Assembly: GCA_028872915.1 (NCBI GenBank)
Contig: JAGWNY010000011.1
Coordinates: 1 to 64,000, forward strand
Length of the DNA stretch: 64,000 nt
Source: Verrucomicrobiota bacterium
Lineage (GTDB): Bacteria > Verrucomicrobiota > Verrucomicrobiia > Limisphaerales > UBA11358
Direction: 5' to 3'
Program-made: the position numbers and the translations under genes
Notes under the pieces: model-generated
Database searches by the model: none
Told to the model about the DNA's origin: nothing
The model's input: the letters and a program-made list of their open reading frames with translations, nothing else
In this document: positions 25,421 to 33,916 of the stretch, one piece after another
How positions within the stretch are numbered: the first letter of the stretch is position 1
How the letters are laid out: every line of letters starts with the position of its first letter

Positions 25421-26356
25421 CTATTTTTCCATGGGCCTCAATCCCCATCCCGGCGGACATCCGCGCAAGTGCCATTTCCATAAATGAAAGTATTTTTTAA
25501 AGCGGCCGGTGAAAGCGCGCAACCGGAACAAAGTCAGCATGGCCAGGGAAAAAAACCAAATGGTTTTCAGGGCAAAACGCCGGCCTGCCCGTTGAACGGC
25601 GGAGCGATATTCGGCCGCCGGCATATTTTTCCGCCAACTGTAGCGTTCGCTCTCGCAGGATTCAATAATGGCGCGGAGGCTGACAGACTTGCTGCTGCCG
25701 CCGCGGTGATGGATGACCCGAAAGCGCGGACTCCAGCGCAACACGGCCCCCGCTTGCACGGCGCGGGCGCAAAAATCGGCCTCTTCGCCGAAAAAAAAGT
25801 AGCCCTCGTCCATGCCGTTTAGTTTGCGCCAGAGATCGCGGCGCACCACCATGAAGGCTCCCACCACGCCGGAAACTTCCACGAGTTCGCCGGGCGTGTC
25901 GCGAACCAGGTGATAATTGACCAATACCGACGTTTGCAACGAACCATCGGGATTGAGCAATTGCCCTCCCAGCACATCGAGCTTCGGATGCCGGTCAAGC
26001 AAATCGGCCAATGCGGGCATCGTGCCGGGGATCAATTCCGCGTCGGAATTCATCAAGATCAGCCATTCACCGGCGGCCAGCCTCGCGCCGGCATTGTTGG
26101 CCGCGGCGAAACCGCGGTTTTCATCAAGGGCAATGATTTTCAAGCCGGGAAATTCACGACGCAAGCAGGCCACGCTGTCATCCGTCGAATGATTGTCCAC
26201 GAGGATGATTTCGCGTGAAAACGCGGCGGCGTGTTTTGCAATCGAGGAAATCGCAGCCCGTGTCAAGGGCAGTGTGTTATAGGAAACGATGATGAACGAA
26301 AAGCGCGGGCGTCTTGCGGCTGGATTCGCAACCGCGGGATGATCGCTTCCGGACAT
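25421..26356 (-). CDS. Family 2 glycosyltransferase (rhamnosyltransferase-like)
   Basis: Of 311 residues, about 20-240 form a GT-A domain: FSFIIVSYNT, IILVDNHSTDDS, ENRGFAAANNAG (family-2 signature) and LMNSDAEL (metal-binding D-x-D analogue), with MDEGYFFFGEEADFC as the ED-type acceptor motif. The C-terminal 70 residues hold a hydrophobic helix (TIWFFSLAMLTLFRLRAF) anchoring it to the membrane. It resembles rhamnosyltransferases of O-antigen synthesis. A start 13 codons upstream (26395) is possible. Confidence 0.87.
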   Translation of the reverse strand: MSGSDHPAVANPAARRPRFSFIIVSYNTLPLTRAAISSIAKHAAAFSREIILVDNHSTDDSVACLRREFPGLKIIALDENRGFAAANNAGARLAAGEWLILMNSDAELIPGTMPALADLLDRHPKLDVLGGQLLNPDGSLQTSVLVNYHLVRDTPGELVEVSGVVGAFMVVRRDLWRKLNGMDEGYFFFGEEADFCARAVQAGAVLRWSPRFRVIHHRGGSSKSVSLRAIIESCESERYSWRKNMPAAEYRSAVQRAGRRFALKTIWFFSLAMLTLFRLRAFTGRFKKYFHLWKWHLRGCPPGWGLRPMEK

Positions 26357-26777
26357 GAACGGCCACGAGATTACCATCCGCCGGTTCAAGAGCAACCCTT
26401 GTTCAATGGGACGATTGCGAAATTAGAGCGGTTTAAAAAATACTGCAGCCATTCGGGAAGAAAAGGATGGGAAGCGGTCTTTTTGGGTTTTGGCGTCGTT
26501 TCGGCTCAGTCACAGGGTTTTCAAACATGCTCCTTCGCCGAAGCCTTGCCAAAACCCAAAAATCCTCGCTCCGAACGGCCACATTATTTCTTAAAACGCT
26601 CTTAGAGCCGCGCAGTCCGCAGCTTTGCCTCCGGCGGATCATGGGTCGAAATTTTTTGGATGCGGCCCGGAACGATCTTCATTAGGATTTGACCGAATTT
26701 GAAATGAAAATCCCGATTCAACGGCCGTCTCCGATTGGTTTTTGCAAGGGCGCGTTTGCGCCTTGATTTTTTCCGCC
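26357..26777. other. Intergenic region with an inverted repeat
   Basis: About 420 bases between divergent GT2 and GHMP kinase genes. It should hold both promoters. It contains a perfect 15-base inverted repeat with a 53-base loop, described separately. No gene is supported. Confidence 0.6.
26480..26562. repeat. Perfect 15-base inverted repeat
   Basis: TTTTTGGGTTTTGGC at 26480-26494 and its exact complement at 26548-26562 flank 53 bases. It is too widely spaced to be an intrinsic terminator. It may be a small mobile (MITE-like) remnant or an RNA structure. Confidence 0.7.
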
Positions 26778-27761
26778 ATGATCATCTCCCGCGCACCTCT
26801 TCGCGTCACCCTGGGCGGCGGCGGCACGGATTTGCCGTCCTATTACGAAAAATTCGGCGGTTTTTTGATTGCGGCGGCGATTGACCGGTATGTTTATATC
26901 ACGCTTCACGAAACATTCGTGCCGGAGTTGATCGTCAAGTATTCGGAATTGGAACGGGTGGGAGAGGCGGCAAGCCTCAAACATCCCATTATTCGGGAGG
27001 CGTTCCAAATGCTGGATATTTCCGGGCATTCGCTGGAACTGACCTCGATGGCGGACATTCCGGCGGGAACGGGGCTGGGATCATCGGGCAGCTTTACCAT
27101 CGCGCTGCTGAAGACGTTGCACGCGCACAAGAAAAATCTCGTCCATCCGTCCGAACTCGCGGCGCAGGCGTGCGAGATTGAAATTGGGCGGCTCAAGGAA
27201 CCGATTGGCAAGCAGGACCAATACATTGCCGCTTACGGCGGCATTACGTGTTTCAAATTCACGGAAAGCGGAGAGGTGGAAGCCTGGCCTTTGAAACTTT
27301 CCCAGGAGACACGGGACAATCTTGAGGACAATCTGCTCCTGTTTTTCACGGGCTATTCGCGGAGCGCCTCGGCCATTTTGAAGGAGCAGGATCGGAAATC
27401 GCGGTCGGACGACCGTTCGATGATCGAGAATTTGCATTTCGTCAAGGACCTTGGCCTGCAAAGCCAGGCGGCCCTGGAACGGGGCGATCTGCCCGAATTT
27501 GCGCGCCTCATGGACGTGCATTGGCAGCGAAAGAAACAACGCAGCGGCGGCATGAGCAATCCCAGGATCAATGAATGGTATGACATGGCGATGGCCAATG
27601 GCGCGCTGGGCGGAAAATTGATCGGCGCCGGCGGCGGCGGATTCCTGATGTTTTACGCGGAAGAAAAAACCCGCCTCCGGCATTCGATGACCCGGAACGC
27701 GGGTTTGCAGGAGGCGCGCTTCCGTTTCGATTTCGAGGGCGCAAAACTCGTCATTTCATAG
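26778..27761 (+). CDS. hddA: GHMP kinase, D-glycero-D-manno-heptose 7-phosphate kinase-like
   Basis: 327 residues with GHMP motifs: RAPLRVTLGGGGTDLPSYY at the N-terminus, the phosphate loop PAGTGLGSSGSFT, and the C-terminal GGKLIGAGGGGFLMF. This is the HddA-type kinase, which phosphorylates heptose 7-phosphate at C1 in the GDP-heptose pathway. The next genes encode the guanylyltransferase, isomerase and phosphatase, which supports this role over other GHMP substrates. The ATG at 26778 begins the conserved MIISRAPLR. Confidence 0.85.
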   Translation: MIISRAPLRVTLGGGGTDLPSYYEKFGGFLIAAAIDRYVYITLHETFVPELIVKYSELERVGEAASLKHPIIREAFQMLDISGHSLELTSMADIPAGTGLGSSGSFTIALLKTLHAHKKNLVHPSELAAQACEIEIGRLKEPIGKQDQYIAAYGGITCFKFTESGEVEAWPLKLSQETRDNLEDNLLLFFTGYSRSASAILKEQDRKSRSDDRSMIENLHFVKDLGLQSQAALERGDLPEFARLMDVHWQRKKQRSGGMSNPRINEWYDMAMANGALGGKLIGAGGGGFLMFYAEEKTRLRHSMTRNAGLQEARFRFDFEGAKLVIS

Positions 27762-27763
27762 CC

Positions 27764-28480
27764 ATGCCATTGGAAATTCCCGTGGCGATTCTGGCGGGCG
27801 GCCTGGCCACCCGGCTGCGGCCCCTCACGGATACAATCCCTAAATCCCTGATTTCCGTGGCCGGACGGCCCTTTCTGGCCCATCAATTGGAATTGCTCCG
27901 CTCCCGCGGCATCCGCCGCGCGGTTTTGTGCGCGGGTCATTTGGGCGAAATGATTCAGCGCGAGTTTGGCGACGGCGCCGCGTTCGGAGTGAAACTCGCG
28001 TATTCGTTTGACGGCCCGGCTTTATTGGGCACGGGCGGCGCCATCCGCCGCGCCTTGCCGCTGCTCGGAAGTGAATTTTTCGCGCTTTATGGCGATTCCT
28101 ATCTTCCCATCGAGTACGCCCCGATCGCGGACTTTTTCCATCGCAGCAGCAGGGCCGGCTGCATGACGGTCTATCGCAACGAAGGCAGGTACGACCGAAG
28201 CAACGTTGTCTTTCAAAACGGGGAAATCGTTGTCTATGACAAGAAGAACAGCTCCGCCAACATGGAACATATTGATTATGGCCTGAGCCTGTTTCGGGCG
28301 GCGGTTTTCGAGAAACACCAGGCGGAGGAGAAATTCGATCTGGCATCCGTCATGGCCGGGCTGGTGGCCGAACGGCAACTGGCCGGTTATGAGGTCCGGG
28401 AACGATTTTATGAGATTGGCTCCCCATCGGGATTGGCTGAACTCGAAAATTTACTCAAGCCCGGCGGCGGGAGCCGCTGA
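27764..28480 (+). CDS. hddC: Nucleotidyltransferase, probable heptose-1-phosphate guanylyltransferase
   Basis: 238 residues with the sugar-nucleotidyltransferase signature VAILAGGLATRLRPLTDTIP (GG and RxRP), KSLISVAGRPF and the metal-binding GDSYLP region. It would convert heptose-1-phosphate and GTP to GDP-heptose. It sits two bases after the kinase stop in the same operon and shows the size and motifs of HddC; a mannose- or glucose-type uridylyl/thymidylyl transferase of similar size is the alternative. Confidence 0.8.
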   Translation: MPLEIPVAILAGGLATRLRPLTDTIPKSLISVAGRPFLAHQLELLRSRGIRRAVLCAGHLGEMIQREFGDGAAFGVKLAYSFDGPALLGTGGAIRRALPLLGSEFFALYGDSYLPIEYAPIADFFHRSSRAGCMTVYRNEGRYDRSNVVFQNGEIVVYDKKNSSANMEHIDYGLSLFRAAVFEKHQAEEKFDLASVMAGLVAERQLAGYEVRERFYEIGSPSGLAELENLLKPGGGSR

Positions 28481-28542
28481 ACCAGGGCTGAATTCGGGCT
28501 TTCTTTAATGAGCGCCGGTGGTTTAATGTGCGCCACCGAACC

Positions 28543-29139
28543 ATGAGTTTTGCCAAAGAATTTCTTGCCGAAGCGCAACAAGTTGTTGCCGGGTTAAATG
28601 CCGAATCCATCGAACGTTGCGCGACTGAACTGGCGCGCGTGCGTGAACGGGGCGGACGCCTGTTCATCCTGGGCGTGGGCGGCAGCGCCGCGAACGCCAG
28701 CCACGCCGTCAATGATTTTCGGAAAATCTGCGGCTTCGAGGCTTATGCGCCAACGGACAACGTGTCCGAACTGACGGCCCGGACCAACGACGAAGGCTGG
28801 GCCACCATCTTTGCCGAATGGCTCAAAGGCAGCCGGGTGGGGTCGAAAGACGGGTTGCTCATTTTTTCCGTGGGCGGCGGCAACCTGGAAAAGAACGTCA
28901 GCCCGAATCTTGTCAGCGCCATTCAAACGGCGAAAAAGGCCGGGGCATCGGTTGTGGGAATTGTCGGGCGTGACGGCGGTTACACCGCGAAGGAAGCGAC
29001 CGCGTGCGTCATTGTGCCGACCGTCAATCCGGCACACGTCACGCCGCACAGCGAGGCATTTCAGGCGGTGATCTGGCACCTGCTCGTTTCCCATCCGGCC
29101 TTGAAGAGCGGCCAGACCAAATGGGAATCAACAAAATGA
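28543..29139 (+). CDS. gmhA: SIS-domain isomerase, probable sedoheptulose 7-phosphate isomerase
   Basis: 198 residues in a single SIS domain: LFILGVGGSAANASHAVND and LLIFSVGGGNLEKNV, with THxPxxx-like phosphate contacts at NPAHVTPHSEAFQAVIWHLL. GmhA converts sedoheptulose 7-phosphate to heptose 7-phosphate, the entry step of this pathway. The conserved HSE.FQ glutamate/histidine region fits. A possible alternative is a phosphosugar-binding regulator. Start ATG at 28543; a GTG 15 bases upstream is in frame. Confidence 0.82.
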   Translation: MSFAKEFLAEAQQVVAGLNAESIERCATELARVRERGGRLFILGVGGSAANASHAVNDFRKICGFEAYAPTDNVSELTARTNDEGWATIFAEWLKGSRVGSKDGLLIFSVGGGNLEKNVSPNLVSAIQTAKKAGASVVGIVGRDGGYTAKEATACVIVPTVNPAHVTPHSEAFQAVIWHLLVSHPALKSGQTKWESTK

Positions 29140-29295
29140 TGGGCGAAGTTGCAGCACGGAGGAACAGAGGCCGCGGAGAAAGAAGCGCGAAATTCACGAT
29201 GGGAATCCGAATCAAACCTTTCGGCCATGCACGAAACCGGACGGGATGGCATTAAGTCAAGAGAGTTTGCGCTTTGACCCCCGTGCTTCCTGGCG

Positions 29296-29877
29296 ATGAC
29301 GCTTTCCCAAAACAAAATTCACGTTCCCGCGCGCGCGCGCGCCGTTTTTCTGGACCGGGACGGGGTGATTAATCGCGCGCTGAAGCGGGATGGCAAGCCG
29401 TATCCGCCGCGGAACCCCGGGGAATTTGAAATACTGCCGGGAGTTCCGGCAGCACTCGCCAAATTGAAGGCGGCGGGCTTCCTGCTGATCGTGGCCACGA
29501 ACCAGCCGGACGTGGGGCGCGGTTCGCTCGCGCGCGAGGCCGTGGAAGCGATCCACCGCGAAATGCTGCGGCAACTGCCGATTGACCGCGTCGAGGTCTG
29601 CTACCATGCCGGGCGCGGCGATTCCGAATGCGATTGCCGCAAACCCAAGCCTGGAATGTTGCTGCGGGCGGCTGGTGAGTTGGGCATTGACCTGGCGTCC
29701 AGCTGGATGATCGGCGACCGGTGGCGGGACGTGGATTGCGGGCGGGCCGCCGGCTGCCGGACGATATTTATTGATTGCGACTACGCGGAAGAACTGAGGC
29801 AGCAGCCGGATTATCGGGCGCGGGACCTGCTGGAAGCCGCGGGAATGATTCTGGCGGCTTCCGCAAAGACCGGTTGA
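29296..29877 (+). CDS. gmhB: HAD phosphatase, heptose 1,7-bisphosphate phosphatase-like
   Basis: 193 residues of HAD type IIIA with VFLDRDGVINRAL (nucleophile and acid aspartates), TNQPDVGRG, and the zinc-binding CYHAGRGDSECDCRKPKPGM that marks GmhB. It removes the C7 phosphate after the kinase step. The 155-base gap to gmhA suggests a separate or readthrough transcript; the gap contains GCACGGAGGAACAGAGG-type low-complexity sequence. Confidence 0.9.
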   Translation: MTLSQNKIHVPARARAVFLDRDGVINRALKRDGKPYPPRNPGEFEILPGVPAALAKLKAAGFLLIVATNQPDVGRGSLAREAVEAIHREMLRQLPIDRVEVCYHAGRGDSECDCRKPKPGMLLRAAGELGIDLASSWMIGDRWRDVDCGRAAGCRTIFIDCDYAEELRQQPDYRARDLLEAAGMILAASAKTG

Positions 29878-29933
29878 TGGGCACAAATTTCTTTATTCCC
29901 CCGCCCGCGTTCTGTAATCTACCCGTCCAATCC

Positions 29934-30653
29934 ATGCGAACGTTAAAAGATTTAAAGGTAAAAATTTTCGCGGATGGCGCCGACAAGACGGGCATGCTGC
30001 AGCTTGACGCCAACCCGCTCATTCAAGGCCTTACCACCAACCCCACGCTGATGCGGAAGGCGGGTGTGACTGAATTCGAAACGTTTGCGCGCGATATATT
30101 GGAGAGCATCACGCAAAAGCCGGTATCGTTCGAGGTTTTTTCGGATGATTTTCCGGAGATGAAGCGGCAGGCGCTGAAAATCAACGGCTGGGCGAAGAAC
30201 GTTTACGTGAAAATTCCCATTACGAACACGCGGGATGAATCGTCGTTGCCGCTGATCCGGGGCCTGGCCGGCGAAGGCGTAAAATTGAATATCACCGCCA
30301 TCCTGACCTTGAACCAGGTCGAGGGCGTCGCCGGAGCATTGAACCCGAAGGCCCCGTCGTTCGTCTCGGTTTTTGCCGGGCGCATCGCGGACACGGGCGT
30401 GGACCCCATTCCGCACATGAAAGAATGCAAAAAGATTCTCAAAGGATTGCCGTCCGCGGAATTGCTATGGGCGAGCGTTCGCGAGGCGCTCAACATTTTT
30501 CAGGCGAACGATTGCGGCTGCGAAATTGTCACCGTCCCGCATGATATTTTGAACAAGGCTCTCAAGCTTGCGGGAATGGATTTGAAGGAATTATCGCTGG
30601 ACACCGTCAAGATGTTTGCAAACGACGCGAAAGCCGCCGGGTTCGCGCTGTAG
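29934..30653 (+). CDS. tal: Transaldolase (small, fructose-6-phosphate aldolase type)
   Basis: 239 residues of the short transaldolase class with IFADGADKTGML, DANPLIQGLTTNPTLMRKAG, and the catalytic-lysine strand YVKIPITNT. It transfers dihydroxyacetone units among sugar phosphates, making or consuming sedoheptulose 7-phosphate, the starting substrate of the heptose genes just upstream. The ATG at 29934 is chosen over an in-frame start 53 codons upstream that overlaps the phosphatase gene. Confidence 0.9.
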   Translation: MRTLKDLKVKIFADGADKTGMLQLDANPLIQGLTTNPTLMRKAGVTEFETFARDILESITQKPVSFEVFSDDFPEMKRQALKINGWAKNVYVKIPITNTRDESSLPLIRGLAGEGVKLNITAILTLNQVEGVAGALNPKAPSFVSVFAGRIADTGVDPIPHMKECKKILKGLPSAELLWASVREALNIFQANDCGCEIVTVPHDILNKALKLAGMDLKELSLDTVKMFANDAKAAGFAL

Positions 30654-30702
30654 CGCGCCCGGCTCGGCCCGCCAAATCCCGATTGCGTCCGTGCTCCAAA
30701 AA

Positions 30703-31596
30703 ATGAATCATGGGGCCATGCGCCCCGTTCGCGCGCTCATCATTTATCTGGCCATTGTCTTCCTGGGCGGCGCCCTGGCGGCGCCCTGGCTGTGGCACCT
30801 GGGCCGGCTTGTGCCGATTGCCAAAATTGCCAATGCTCCATTCCACCGCTATCTCGACCGCGCATTTTTAATCCTGGCCGTGTTGGGGCTTATTCCGCTC
30901 ATGCGCGGCCTCGGCGCCAGGTCCCTGCCCGAAGCGGGCATTGTGCCGCCTTACGGCCAGTGGAAAAAATTGCTGGCCGGCGCCGGTTTGGGCGTCGCCT
31001 CGCTCGCCCTGGTCTTCGTCATCGAACTGGCCGCCGGACCGCGCCACTTTGCGCCGGGCATCGGCGTGGAAGGGGTTGCTTACGCCACGGCCTCGGCCCT
31101 GGGCACAGCCATGGCCGTGGCGGTGGTGGAGGAGATACTTTTTCGCGGCGGTATTTTTGGCGGCCTTCGCCGTGTGTTCAACTGGCCCGTGGCTCTTGCA
31201 GCGAGCAGCGTGATCTATTCCCTCGCTCATTTCCTGCATCCCCAGGGCATTGCCGGTCCGGTCCGTTGGGATTCGGGACTTCTTCCACTGCCGCACCTCT
31301 TGAGCTTCCATGCGTTCATCCCGGCGTTTTTGAGCCTCACCCTCGCCGGAATCGTGCTGGGTCTGGGCTATCAGCGCACCGGAAACCTTTATTTTTCCGC
31401 GGGACTGCATGGCGGCTGGGTTTTTGTGCTAAAGCTCTGGGCGGCGCTGACCGTTGAAACGCCCGGCGCGGCCGAATCGTTTTGGGGCAGCAACAAAATG
31501 GTGGACGGCTGGCTCGCGTTTTTGGCCCTGGCCGCCGTGCTCGGCGTGTTCAACGCCCTGCCGTTGCAGCAGCGCCCGCCTTACACCATCCCATGA
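30703..31596 (+). CDS. CPBP family intramembrane metalloprotease
   Basis: 297 residues with about seven hydrophobic helices and the CPBP motifs EEILFRGGIFGGLRRVF (EExxxR, metal-site glutamates), SLAHFLHP (histidine) and ATxxGLxxGxxxxxTGNLYFSAGLHGGW (Asn and His). Such proteases are CaaX-like or bacteriocin-immunity-type membrane peptidases. An ATG at 30718 is equally plausible as start. The stop overlaps the ComF start (ATGA), so the two are coupled. Confidence 0.85.
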   Translation: MNHGAMRPVRALIIYLAIVFLGGALAAPWLWHLGRLVPIAKIANAPFHRYLDRAFLILAVLGLIPLMRGLGARSLPEAGIVPPYGQWKKLLAGAGLGVASLALVFVIELAAGPRHFAPGIGVEGVAYATASALGTAMAVAVVEEILFRGGIFGGLRRVFNWPVALAASSVIYSLAHFLHPQGIAGPVRWDSGLLPLPHLLSFHAFIPAFLSLTLAGIVLGLGYQRTGNLYFSAGLHGGWVFVLKLWAALTVETPGAAESFWGSNKMVDGWLAFLALAAVLGVFNALPLQQRPPYTIP

Positions 31597-32345
31597 CGCG
31601 CGCGGGAAGAATCAAGGAATGCATTCGGGGCTGGCTCAACACGGCGCTTGGATTTTTTTATCCGAAAATATGCCAGCTTTGCGGCTTCAAACCCGCCGCT
31701 CCCGCCGACGGTTTCGTCTGCGCCGATTGCCGCGGGGAGGTCCGGTTTATTCACGCGCCGTTTTGCCGGCGTTGCGGCCTGCCTTTCGACGGGAGCCTGA
31801 CGACACCATTCGAATGCGCCAACTGCCGTGAAATGGACCTGCATTTCTCCACGGCGCGCTCGGCGGCGGTGGCCCGGACAACGGTGCTGGAGGCCGTTCA
31901 CCGCTACAAATACCGCCGCCATCTCTGGTTCGAGCCGTTCCTGGCCGGCCTGTTGGTGGACGCCGCCTTGCCCGCGTTGCGCGCTGAAAAGTGGGACGCG
32001 ATTGTGCCCGTGCCGTTGCATCCGTTGAAGGAGCGCGAACGCGAATTCAACCAAGCCGTCCGGTTGGCGGGCCATTTAAGCCGCGCTTCGGCCATACCCA
32101 TGCAAACCGGCTGGCTGCGCCGCGCCCTGCCCACGACCACCCAGACGCGGCTGAGCCGGCAGGAACGCACGGCCAACGTGCGCGGCGCGTTCGTTGCCCG
32201 TTCCGGAATCAAGTTGAACCGGGAACGCGTGGTCCTGGTGGATGACGTGTTCACGACCGGCGCCACCACGAGCGCCTGCGCCAGGGCGTTGCGCCAGGCC
32301 GGCGCGGGGGAAGTCTGCGTCTGGACAGTTGCACGCGGGCTGTAA
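31593..32345 (+). CDS. comF: ComF family phosphoribosyltransferase-like protein
   Basis: 250 residues with an N-terminal zinc-binding region (CQLCGF, CADCRGE, CRRCG, CANCRE) and the PRPP-binding motif VVLVDDVFTTGATTSACARAL. ComF acts in DNA uptake for natural transformation and related roles. The spacing of Cys pairs and length match the family. It is coupled to the CPBP gene upstream and followed 20 bases later by accD. Confidence 0.92.
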   Translation: MTRAGRIKECIRGWLNTALGFFYPKICQLCGFKPAAPADGFVCADCRGEVRFIHAPFCRRCGLPFDGSLTTPFECANCREMDLHFSTARSAAVARTTVLEAVHRYKYRRHLWFEPFLAGLLVDAALPALRAEKWDAIVPVPLHPLKEREREFNQAVRLAGHLSRASAIPMQTGWLRRALPTTTQTRLSRQERTANVRGAFVARSGIKLNRERVVLVDDVFTTGATTSACARALRQAGAGEVCVWTVARGL

Positions 32346-32365
32346 ATCGAATATGCTGGCAGCCC

Positions 32366-33310
32366 ATGGACACCACGTCGTTCGTTAAAAAGACGATTGC
32401 TTTTGAAACGGTCGAGCCAAGCCTCACCCCGCCGCCCATCAAGGCCAGCTTGCTGAAAAAACCGCGTCTGGCGGGCGGAAAATCCCGCAAGCGGGACATT
32501 CCTGAAGGTTTGTGGACCCGATGCCCCGGCTGTAGCGAGATGATTTTTGACAAGGAACTGGATGAAAATCTGAAAGTTTGCCCCAAATGCGGCCATCATT
32601 TCCCCATCGGCGCCCACGAACGAATCCATTCAATGGTGGAAACCTGCACGTTCGAGGAAATGGACGCCGAGATGACCAGCGTGGACGTTCTCAATTTCAA
32701 GGGCGTGGCCACCTACAAATCCAAACTCGAAGCCTACAAAAAAAACACAACGCTCAAGGACGCGGTGGTGACCGGCCTCTGCAAAATCGGCCCGCATCGC
32801 GTGGCCCTGGGCGTGATGGATTTCAATTTTTTGGGCGGTTCGATGGGTTCGGTCGTTGGCGAAAAACTGGCCCGCCTGATCGAGCGCGGTTCCGAGAAAG
32901 AATGCCCGGTTGTCATTATCTCCACCAGCGGCGGGGCGCGCATGTACGAAGGCATGTTCAGCCTCATGCAAATGGCCAAAACCGCCGCCGCCCTGGCCTA
33001 CCATGCCCGGCGCCATCTGCCCTATGTCAGCGTTCTGACACATCCGACCACCGCGGGAGTGATGGCCAGTTACGCCAGCCTGGGGGATTTGATGCTGGCC
33101 GAACCGGGCGCCATGATCGGGTTTGCCGGTCCCCGCGTTATCAAAGACACCACGCAAGCCGAGTTGCCCCCCGGCTTTCAAACGGCCGAATTTCTTTTGG
33201 ACCACGGTTTGATTGACGCCATCGTTTCCCGCAAGGAGATGAAACAACAACTGATCGAATACCTGAATTTCCTGGGCGCGGGACATAAACCGGCGGCCGC
33301 CGCCTCCTGA
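32366..33310 (+). CDS. accD: Acetyl-CoA carboxylase carboxyltransferase subunit beta
   Basis: 314 residues that join the alpha subunit to transfer carboxyl to acetyl-CoA in fatty-acid synthesis. It shows the four-Cys zinc ribbon (TRCPGCSEMIF and VCPKCGHHFP), then the crotonase-like core with VIISTSGGARMYEGMFSLMQ and the SYASLGDLMLAEPGAMIGFA region. Length matches the family. Cytosolic. Confidence 0.95.
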   Translation: MDTTSFVKKTIAFETVEPSLTPPPIKASLLKKPRLAGGKSRKRDIPEGLWTRCPGCSEMIFDKELDENLKVCPKCGHHFPIGAHERIHSMVETCTFEEMDAEMTSVDVLNFKGVATYKSKLEAYKKNTTLKDAVVTGLCKIGPHRVALGVMDFNFLGGSMGSVVGEKLARLIERGSEKECPVVIISTSGGARMYEGMFSLMQMAKTAAALAYHARRHLPYVSVLTHPTTAGVMASYASLGDLMLAEPGAMIGFAGPRVIKDTTQAELPPGFQTAEFLLDHGLIDAIVSRKEMKQQLIEYLNFLGAGHKPAAAAS

Positions 33311-33432
33311 ATTATTGTCCTGTTTCGGAACAGGCTGTCTAATTGAAGCGGTATTGAACGGCCCTTAACTACTTTGCAACCAGCCTTTTTCAGCGGGACT
33401 GATGCCGGTTTTTTATTTGACACCATTGGCCT

Positions 33433-33780
33433 GTGAATTGCTTCGGAGCGGGCGTGTCCTTTGATTCCATTTACAAGAAGCTGGCTTCCTCAATCGAGCC
33501 GGGCGCTGCCACAGAGGCATTCGACCCAAATTTCGACCCCGGACGTCATATCTCGCCCGTGGTCGCGCACGAATTGAATAATATCCTGGCCATTATCCAA
33601 GGCTACGCGGATCGCCTGCTGCTCAGGCACGAAAAGGACGCCACCCTCGAGCCGCATCTCAAGCTCATCTCCGAAGCCGCGCGGCGCGCCACCACCATCG
33701 TGCATGCGGCCACGCCGTCCAATAATCACAACTCCGTCATCCACCCTGCCCACGCGTCCTCCCCGCCGCCCGCGGCGTGA
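33433..33780 (+). CDS. Orphan histidine-kinase dimerization (HisKA) domain protein
   Basis: 115 residues whose only recognisable part is the H-box SPVVAHELNNILAIIQGYAD (about 42-61), followed by the second helix of the dimerization domain. No ATP-binding domain follows: the protein ends in a Pro/Ala tail and a stop. It could be a truncated kinase, or a stand-alone phosphotransfer-like helix pair. The start is uncertain (GTG at 33433). Confidence 0.65.
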   Translation: MNCFGAGVSFDSIYKKLASSIEPGAATEAFDPNFDPGRHISPVVAHELNNILAIIQGYADRLLLRHEKDATLEPHLKLISEAARRATTIVHAATPSNNHNSVIHPAHASSPPPAA

Positions 33781-33916
33781 GGCCGTTTTGGCCCGCCGTT
33801 TTCCAATTTGATGAAAGGGCTGCCGGGCGCTCCGGCAAGCTCGCCGATCGTAAATCTGCTTTGACGCTTCGCCTTGCTTCGCGTAGCGTGCCAGACGCTA
33901 TTTTTCAAGAATTGTC

